From positions 1 to 38,568 of the forward strand of contig JAJPYR010000041.1 of NCBI GenBank assembly GCA_021204825.1: 38,568 nt of DNA. Direction: 5' to 3'. The position numbers were made by a program, and so were the translations under genes. The notes under the pieces are model-generated. The model searched no databases, was not told where the DNA came from, and saw only the letters and a list, made by a program, of their open reading frames with translations. Below are positions 33,040 to 38,568 of this stretch, one piece after another. The DNA is from Clostridia bacterium. Lineage in GTDB: Bacteria > Bacillota > Clostridia > Christensenellales > Borkfalkiaceae. Every line of letters begins with the position of its first letter. The first letter of the stretch is position 1.

Positions 33040-33447
33040 ATGAGAGAGAAAGAAGCAATGTACAAGAACATAGCCTTCCTGGAAGAGTACAAGCAGCTGG
33101 ATGCCTTCTGCAGGCAGCTCCTTGGCACAGAAGAGGGCATAACGGAATACATCCGCAGAATGGATGCCACCCCTGCCGCAGACCGCAGGGCAAAGGACTG
33201 GGACACCTTCGTGCGAAACCTTGTATCATTACGCAAAGTGCGCAACACCCTTGTCCATGACGTTGGCACCCTGGAACAGGAGACGGCCACGGAAGGAGAC
33301 CTGCATCTTCTGCAGGAGTGCAGCGCCCGCTTTGCAGAGAAGAAGGACCCCATTACTTTCCTGCACACACGCACCGAAGGGAAGGAGAAGAAGTCTCTCT
33401 GGAGCCGCATAAAGGCGTTCTTCTCCGGCAAAAAGCAATCTGCATAA
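33040..33447 (+). CDS. Small helical protein with an R-N-x3-H motif
   Basis: 135 residues; GGAGA lies 6 bases before ATG 33040, and the gene starts 18 bases after the adenylation-GNAT stop, so they are probably cotranscribed. Predicted mostly helical; the family-like opening MYKNIAFLEEYKQLDAFC and LRKVRNTLVHD are the most notable parts. RNTLVH fits the R-x4-H pattern of HEPN domains, but this alone is weak. The C-terminus is basic (RIKAFFSGKK). It has no phosphopantetheine site, so it is not a carrier protein for the adenylation domain. Similar small proteins are found in Clostridia with no known function. Confidence 0.75.
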   Translation: MREKEAMYKNIAFLEEYKQLDAFCRQLLGTEEGITEYIRRMDATPAADRRAKDWDTFVRNLVSLRKVRNTLVHDVGTLEQETATEGDLHLLQECSARFAEKKDPITFLHTRTEGKEKKSLWSRIKAFFSGKKQSA

Positions 33448-33544
33448 AACCACGGACAAGTGTATGCAAAAAAAGCATAAATAAAGCATATCTGCAAGGG
33501 AATGCATACGATATACGTAATATATTGCACGTTCTGGGAGACAA

Positions 33545-33567
33545 TCCGGCTGTACAGCCGGAGGGAG
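33545..33567 (+). promoter_or_regulatory. 18-bp palindrome overlapping the GH2 ribosome binding site
   Basis: TCCGGCTGTACAGCCGGA at 33545-33562 is a perfect palindrome. Its last bases are part of the ribosome binding site GGAGGGAG (33560-33567) for ATG 33573. It could act as an operator in DNA or as an mRNA hairpin that hides the site. Confidence 0.6.
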
Positions 33568-33572
33568 AAGCA

Positions 33573-35882
33573 ATGAAGAGATATGACTTCAACACAGGAT
33601 GGACATATGCAGCCGGTGACGGCCCTTCTGCAGGGATAACGCTTCCCCATGACGCCATGCTTCATACCAAGCGCTGTCCGGACAACCCGGGATCTGCGGG
33701 GCAGGCTTTCTTTTCCGGCGGCACGTACAGGTATGTGAAGCAGTTCTGCCCCCCTGCAGAGTGGAAAGGGCAGCATGTGAAGCTCCAGTTTGAAGCCGTG
33801 TACAAGGACGCTATTGTGCGCCTGAACGGCCGTGAGATTGCCTCACATGCATACGGATACACACCCTTTTGGGCAGACTGCGGGATTTTGCGGGACGGAG
33901 TAAACATCATTACTGTAACCTGCTCCAACAAGGACCAGCCGGACTCCCGCTTCTATTCCGGCGCAGGCATATACAGACCTGTGTGGGCATGGGCAGGGGA
34001 CGGCATAACGGAGGAAGACATCCGCATAACCACCATGTCTCTGGATCCTGCCGTAGTGCGCATAATGATTGCGCATTCCGGGGACGGGGCGCAGGATGAG
34101 CACGTGCAGATAGCAGACGGCAGCAATGTTGTTGCAGAGGGGGACACGAGGGACGGTGTATGGGATGCAGCCATCCCGGACGCAAAGCTGTGGTCTGCAG
34201 ACAGCCCGCACCTGTACACATGCATCTGCGGAGACGTCTCCGTGCGCTTTGGAATACGCAAGATGCAATGGAGCCCCAAAGGGCTGTACATAAACGGCAA
34301 AGAGACGCTCCTTAAGGGCGGCTGCCTGCACACAGACAGCGGCCTTCTTGGCACTGCCACATATGCGGAAGCAGAAAAGCGCCGCGTGCGCATCTTAAAG
34401 GAGTCCGGCTTCAACGCCATCCGCTCCGCGCACAATCCCTGCTCCAGAGCCCTTCTGATTGCAGCGGATGAGCTGGGGATGTACATAATGGATGAGACGT
34501 GGGACATGTGGTACTACTCCAAGACGCCTCATGACTACGCATCCCAGTGGAAGGATCATTATCTGGAAGATATAACGGCCATGACGGACAGGGATTACAA
34601 CCACCCGTCTGTCATAATGTACTCCATAGGCAACGAAGTGGCAGAGCCTGCGGATGAAAAGGGCCTCAGATATGAGAAGGAGATGGTGCAGTACCTTCAC
34701 ATGCTGGACCCCACACGGCCTGTCACCGGCGGCTTCAACCTCATGATAATAGCCAATGCCGGCAAGGCCAAAGGAGATGATGCCCTGCAGAAAATGAACG
34801 GGCTTAACTCCACCCGGTTCAACCAGATAGCCCAGAAGGTTGGATCCGGCATGAACCGCTTTGCCAACGGCCGCAAGGCGGACGCCGCCACAGCCCCTGC
34901 CCTGGACGCCCTGGACATAGCCGGGTACAACTACGCCTCCGGCAGATACCCCAAAGAGGGAAAATGCCACCCGGAGCGCATAATCCTTGGAACCGAGACC
35001 TTCCCCGCAGACATAGCAAAGAACTGGCAGATGGTGCAGAAGTACCCCTATCTTGCAGGAGACTTCATGTGGACCGCCTGGGATTACCTGGGCGAGGCAG
35101 GCCTTGGCGCGTGGGGATATACAGAGGATTCCAGATACTTCTCCAAGCCGTACCCCTGGCTTCTTGCAGACGCCGGCGCATATGACATCCTTGGCAATCC
35201 GGGTGGGGAGGCATATCTTGCGGCAGCCGTATGGCATGCTTTGGACAAGCCCGCCATCTGCGTGCAGCCTTTAAACCACCCCGGCACGACACCGTACAAG
35301 GGAGCATGGCGCGGCACCAGCAGCATCCCCTCATGGTCCTGGAGCGGGTGTGAGGGCAACAAGGCCAGAATTGAAATCTTTTATGACTGCCACCATGTAA
35401 CCCTCTCCTTAAACGGCGCAAGCCTTGGCAAGCGCAGGATGAAGGGCTGCATGGCCGTATACAACACGAAATATGAGCCCGGAGAACTCATATGCGTTGC
35501 ATATGACGCCAAAGGCAAGGAAGTGGCCAGAAGTTCCATCCATACTGCAAAAGCAGATGAGATACAGGTGCGCATCCTTCCGCCTGCCGCAGCAAAGCCG
35601 GGGGAGATAGTCTATGTGCCCATATGCATAGCGGACGGGGAAGGAACAGCAGAGTCCAGCATGGACCGCAAACTTGCCGTATATGCAGACGGGGCGGATC
35701 TCCTTGCATACGGCTCAGCCAATCCCCGCACGGAAGAGTCTTTCCTGTCCGGCGTCTATACAACCTACTACGGCCGCTCCCTGGCAATCCTGCGCATGCC
35801 GCAGTCCGGGAAAGCCGTAATCCATGTGGCTGCAGGGGACGAGGGCGAATGCGCCCGCGCGGAGATTCTTGTGGAGGAGTAA
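33573..35882 (+). CDS. Glycoside hydrolase family 2 (beta-galactosidase-like)
   Basis: 769 residues from ATG 33573; an open frame to 33318 runs over the previous gene and is not used. N-terminal jelly-roll (WTYAAGDGPSAGITLPHDAM; FSGGTYRYVKQF), then an immunoglobulin-like domain, then the catalytic barrel with acid/base Glu355 in SIGNEVAEP and nucleophile Glu475 in LGTETFP. The C-terminal ~250 residues are beta-rich, with YNTKYEPGELICVAYDAKGK typical of the GH2 C-terminal domain. No signal peptide, so it acts in the cytoplasm on imported sugars. Between the two Glu residues is a longer segment than usual (about 120 residues). Exact substrate cannot be told. Confidence 0.92.
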   Translation: MKRYDFNTGWTYAAGDGPSAGITLPHDAMLHTKRCPDNPGSAGQAFFSGGTYRYVKQFCPPAEWKGQHVKLQFEAVYKDAIVRLNGREIASHAYGYTPFWADCGILRDGVNIITVTCSNKDQPDSRFYSGAGIYRPVWAWAGDGITEEDIRITTMSLDPAVVRIMIAHSGDGAQDEHVQIADGSNVVAEGDTRDGVWDAAIPDAKLWSADSPHLYTCICGDVSVRFGIRKMQWSPKGLYINGKETLLKGGCLHTDSGLLGTATYAEAEKRRVRILKESGFNAIRSAHNPCSRALLIAADELGMYIMDETWDMWYYSKTPHDYASQWKDHYLEDITAMTDRDYNHPSVIMYSIGNEVAEPADEKGLRYEKEMVQYLHMLDPTRPVTGGFNLMIIANAGKAKGDDALQKMNGLNSTRFNQIAQKVGSGMNRFANGRKADAATAPALDALDIAGYNYASGRYPKEGKCHPERIILGTETFPADIAKNWQMVQKYPYLAGDFMWTAWDYLGEAGLGAWGYTEDSRYFSKPYPWLLADAGAYDILGNPGGEAYLAAAVWHALDKPAICVQPLNHPGTTPYKGAWRGTSSIPSWSWSGCEGNKARIEIFYDCHHVTLSLNGASLGKRRMKGCMAVYNTKYEPGELICVAYDAKGKEVARSSIHTAKADEIQVRILPPAAAKPGEIVYVPICIADGEGTAESSMDRKLAVYADGADLLAYGSANPRTEESFLSGVYTTYYGRSLAILRMPQSGKAVIHVAAGDEGECARAEILVEE

Positions 35883-35890
35883 AATTCCTC

Positions 35891-35919
35891 TTGTGATTTC
35901 ATACAGTTTGTACTATACT
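35891..35919 (+). promoter_or_regulatory. Promoter of the transposase-like gene
   Basis: TTGTGA (35891-35896), spacer 17, TATACT (35914-35919). Confidence 0.65.
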
Positions 35920-35984
35920 TAATTTAAGCAAAAACTGCACATGCAGGCACAGGGCGCAAAGCGTCCGCACAGAGGGTGTGAGAC

Positions 35985-37910
35985 ATGAGATATTACAGGG
36001 TTTCAATTCCGGTTCCGGAAGATGAAGGCGTCTCCATACAGAAACGCAAGGACGGGACATTCGTGGTTTACAGGCACACAGAGCAAGTCACAGAACCTGA
36101 AGAGAAGGATGTGGTGCGGACCTGCACAATAGGCAGGATGCCGTGGAAGCACTTCAGGGAGATGTATCCCAATGACAACTACGGCAAGTATTTTACGGAG
36201 TATGCCAAGTTCCTTACGGACGACACGGCCTTTCCGGAAGAGTTCTGGCTCCAGCCCGGGCTCTTTGTGTTCCTCAAGCGCAGCGCAGAAAACTGCGGGC
36301 TTATGGACGCACTCCGCAGATGCTTTGAAGATGAGGACACTGTCAATGAAATCATGGACCTCGCCATTTATCTCGCCAACTCCGGGGGCCACAGGGAAAA
36401 CCTTGACGAATATCTCAAGAAAGCCCCTCTCATGACGGATGACTGGTATGACGCTGAGGAGATCATGAATAGCGTCCGCAAAAAGGTGCAGATACGTCAG
36501 ATCCGCGAGTTCGCAAAGACCTGGGCTGCAAGCCAGAAGACTGAGGGCTATGAAAAACCGTTCGTGTACCTTTACCTGGACACGTCCTTCTGGGGGAGGC
36601 TGTTCGGCGGATGGTTCAGACTGTCCGGTACTGAGACCCGCCTGAATCCGGATGTGGAGGGGCCCAAAGGCTTTCTGCCTGAGCTGAACTTCATACTGGG
36701 GCTCCGTATCCCGGACGGCATGCCTCTCTTCTACAAGGACACCGGCTTTGATGCTTCCGTGAACATATATGACGCCGGGGCGGCCCTTGCCAAAAAGCAT
36801 CATGCAAAGAGCTTCACTTTTCTTTTGAAAGACCCGGATGCCATAGAAGAGGAGATTGCAAAGATGGACGCCGCCGGCTACAATTATCTCTTCCGTGTGC
36901 AGCACAATCCCGTAAAGTGTGAGGAGTGCGTCCGCACCGTAGAGGATGAAAGCCTGTTCTTTTACAAAGATGAAGAGTTGGACAGCGAAGACACTGAGGG
37001 CACTGCAGACGCTGAAGCAGCTGAAGCCGCTGAAGCCACCGAAACCACTGAGGGCCCTGAAGAGAATGCAGATGGTGAAGATGGTCCAGATGGCGAGGCG
37101 GAGGAAACATTGTATGTTCACACGTACATAAGGGAGCCGTTCACTTTCGCCGCCGAAACGGAGACAACTTACGGATCACGGGCGGGGTGGATGTACGTCT
37201 ATTACAACCTGAACGAACAGAAAGGGGACAGGGATGCGGTCGATGATGTTGTCCGCTGGAAGAAAGACACTGCAGAGAAGTGCATAGGAAAGACCAGGGA
37301 GGAGCTGGAAAAGGAAGGACATACCCCTGAAAGCATTGAGTACTACTCATTCACCTGGGGCAAAAAGAACGGCAAGGAAGTCGTATTAAGCTATGAGCTC
37401 GATGAAGAGGCCGTTAAGCGCGGCAAATACCTTGCCGGAATGACATGCTACTTCACCACAACGGGTGGCCTGTACGAGTATGCTCTTGCCTTTGTGGATG
37501 ATGCAAGTTATTACAGCTCCATAATCGAGTCCGAAGGCCTCAACACGCGCGATGACATGAATCAGCTTTCAAGCAATGAGGACTTAAGCCTGTGCTGGAA
37601 GGACAGGAACAACGAAATTGAGTCGTTCATAAAGTTCGTTGCCTGCATACTCCTCCATACAGTGCAGAAAGCCGGCGAAGATGCCGGGCTTGAAGACCGT
37701 GATGACAGCACGATATCTGTATACTCTGGTCGGGAAAGCCTCAACAGGATAATCGCCATCCGCGGCAAACGCGGCAAATTCCATCTGGAATACCCTCTGG
37801 ACTATTACCAGACGGAGCTGTTCAAGGCAATAGGCATGAGCCTGGAGGATTTCACAAAAGAGATGGAAGAAGCCGGCGACAACTACGTCCGCAGGATATT
37901 GCCGTGGTAA
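35985..37910 (+). CDS. IS1634-like transposase-related protein with acidic insert
   Basis: 641 residues. The N-terminus (SIQKRKDGTFVVYRHTEQ; then VRTCTIGRM) and residues ~95-135 (GLFVFLKRSAENCGLMDALR) match the non-catalytic N-terminal domain of IS1634-type transposases. The first catalytic Asp may be in VYLYLDTSFWG, the second in FLLKDPDAI and the Glu in NNEIESFIKFVACILL, but the usual DRGF and R-x-x-V/IE motifs are lost. Residues ~330-376 are an insert of almost only Glu, Asp, Ala and Thr. I saw no terminal inverted repeats in the ~100 bases on either side. It has its own promoter and an intact frame. A domesticated or highly divergent transposase is likely. Its N-terminus also resembles the genes at 3320 and 4109. 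Confidence 0.65.
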   Translation: MRYYRVSIPVPEDEGVSIQKRKDGTFVVYRHTEQVTEPEEKDVVRTCTIGRMPWKHFREMYPNDNYGKYFTEYAKFLTDDTAFPEEFWLQPGLFVFLKRSAENCGLMDALRRCFEDEDTVNEIMDLAIYLANSGGHRENLDEYLKKAPLMTDDWYDAEEIMNSVRKKVQIRQIREFAKTWAASQKTEGYEKPFVYLYLDTSFWGRLFGGWFRLSGTETRLNPDVEGPKGFLPELNFILGLRIPDGMPLFYKDTGFDASVNIYDAGAALAKKHHAKSFTFLLKDPDAIEEEIAKMDAAGYNYLFRVQHNPVKCEECVRTVEDESLFFYKDEELDSEDTEGTADAEAAEAAEATETTEGPEENADGEDGPDGEAEETLYVHTYIREPFTFAAETETTYGSRAGWMYVYYNLNEQKGDRDAVDDVVRWKKDTAEKCIGKTREELEKEGHTPESIEYYSFTWGKKNGKEVVLSYELDEEAVKRGKYLAGMTCYFTTTGGLYEYALAFVDDASYYSSIIESEGLNTRDDMNQLSSNEDLSLCWKDRNNEIESFIKFVACILLHTVQKAGEDAGLEDRDDSTISVYSGRESLNRIIAIRGKRGKFHLEYPLDYYQTELFKAIGMSLEDFTKEMEEAGDNYVRRILPW

Positions 37911-37939
37911 GCCCCCGGCGCTCACATCACCCGCCGCAA

Positions 37940-37969
37940 ATGACACATTGCAGGCATTTGATGTAAAAT
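37940..37969 (+). promoter_or_regulatory. Possible promoter of the nucleotidase gene
   Basis: ATGACA (37940-37945), spacer 18, TAAAAT (37964-37969). Confidence 0.45.
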
Positions 37970-37988
37970 CCGCACAAGGAGATGCACA

Positions 37989-38501
37989 ATGATTGTATAC
38001 TTTGACCTGGACAACGTCCTTGCTGCCTTCCAAAAGGGAGGGCTGGACATGTGCGGCATCAATATACCGGACCAGGCGCACCAGACCAAGGAAAATGAGG
38101 AGGCCATGTGGGCCGCTCTGCGCACGGTGCCCCATTTCTATGACAAGCTGGAAATGATGCCAGGAGCCAAGGAGATGTTTGACTACGCATACGGCCTCCT
38201 GGGCCCTGCCGGCTGCCAGATCCTTTCCGCGGTGCCAAACAAAAAGCATGGCATGACAAACGCTGCGGAAGACAAAACCGCATGGTGCAAAAGAATGCTT
38301 GCCCCGGACATTGAAGTGAACATAGTCCATTCCAAGCATGAGAAGCGGGAACGCTGCCAGGGTCCGGACTGTGTCCTTGTGGATGACCTGCAGGGCAACA
38401 TAGATGAATGGGAATCCTGCGGCGGCACAGGGGTGCATTATACGGACTCACAGGACGCCCTGCGCAAGCTCAGGGCCATTTTAGAGCCTGTCAAAGAGTA
38501 A
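37989..38501 (+). CDS. HAD-superfamily 5'(3')-deoxyribonucleotidase-like protein
   Basis: 170 residues; AAGGAG 7 bases upstream. Motif I IVYFDLDNVLA gives the nucleophile Asp and the acid/base Asp; motif IV CVLVDDLQGNIDEW gives the metal-binding acidic pair. HSKHEKRER lies between them, in the usual position of the motif III lysine. This layout matches the NT5C family, which removes phosphate from deoxynucleoside monophosphates in the cytoplasm. The segment SAVPNKKHG sits where motif II (Ser/Thr) is expected. A hydrolase of another phosphate ester cannot be excluded. After the stop only 67 bases remain in the window, with no gene seen. Confidence 0.85.
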   Translation: MIVYFDLDNVLAAFQKGGLDMCGINIPDQAHQTKENEEAMWAALRTVPHFYDKLEMMPGAKEMFDYAYGLLGPAGCQILSAVPNKKHGMTNAAEDKTAWCKRMLAPDIEVNIVHSKHEKRERCQGPDCVLVDDLQGNIDEWESCGGTGVHYTDSQDALRKLRAILEPVKE

Positions 38502-38568
38502 ACAATGCGCTCATGCGCGGTAAGATGATTTTGCCACCACATGGTAAGGAGAATTTTCCTATCGCGGT

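Noticed and set aside
33040..33447. Carrier protein for the adenylation domain
   Set aside because: There is no GxDSL-type phosphopantetheine site in this small protein or elsewhere nearby.
35883..37985. Complete insertion sequence around the transposase-like gene
   Set aside because: No inverted repeats or target duplication were seen on either side of the gene.
1..38568. tRNA, rRNA or CRISPR array
   Set aside because: I saw no tRNA T-arm plus acceptor pattern, rRNA-like sequence or regularly spaced repeat array, although a covariance search was not possible.

Overview
The window looks like a chromosomal segment of an anaerobic Bacillota (Clostridia-type, probably gut-associated) bacterium. 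The reasons are the electron-bifurcating NfnAB pair, a DUF4364 protein, a TSCPD-domain protein, CoaX with an ECF-type S component, an AgrC/LytTR-type two-component pair, strong AGGAGG-type ribosome binding sites and rho-independent hairpin terminators. GC content is moderately high, with frequent ATA (Ile) and AGG (Arg) codons. Genus cannot be read from this sequence.

Layout. 1-314: C-terminal end of a membrane protein. 826-3231: nfnA-nfnB operon with promoter and terminator. 3320-5007: two paralogous proteins that resemble the ends of a transposase without its catalytic core; the second is frameshifted at a five-A run. 5315-5644: orphan antitoxin-like HTH protein with repeated operator-like sites. 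5719-6724: DUF4364 and TSCPD genes on the minus strand. 6805-8265: a hypothetical gene and a NUDIX hydrolase. 8331-10055: a more A/T-rich AAA-ATPase/PD-(D/E)XK protein. 10322-13346: S component, coaX and hom operon.

13607-20680: a minus-strand cassette of an XRE regulator, a SNF2/RapA-like helicase and a 1099-residue sacsin-like HSP90-type ATPase ending in a zinc-finger/HNH-like domain without the expected histidines. It is my leading candidate for an undescribed system, most likely a nucleic-acid-directed conflict or defence module.

21165-27354: operon of a doubly membrane-anchored, domain-permuted GH3 protein, a divergent AzgA-like permease and a lipoprotein. 27563-30056: GHKL histidine kinase and LytTR regulator separated by two back-to-back hairpins. 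30145-35882: serine esterase, a stand-alone adenylation-GNAT fusion with no carrier protein, a small helical protein and a GH2 glycosidase whose ribosome binding site overlaps an 18-bp palindrome. 35891-37910: a transposase-like protein with an acidic insert. 37989-38501: a HAD-type 5'-nucleotidase.

Operons are mostly clear from short gaps, shared strand, promoters at 826-854, 6696-6724 (minus), 8285-8313, 10299-10327 and 35891-35919, and hairpin terminators. I saw no tRNA, rRNA, CRISPR array or intact insertion sequence with ends.
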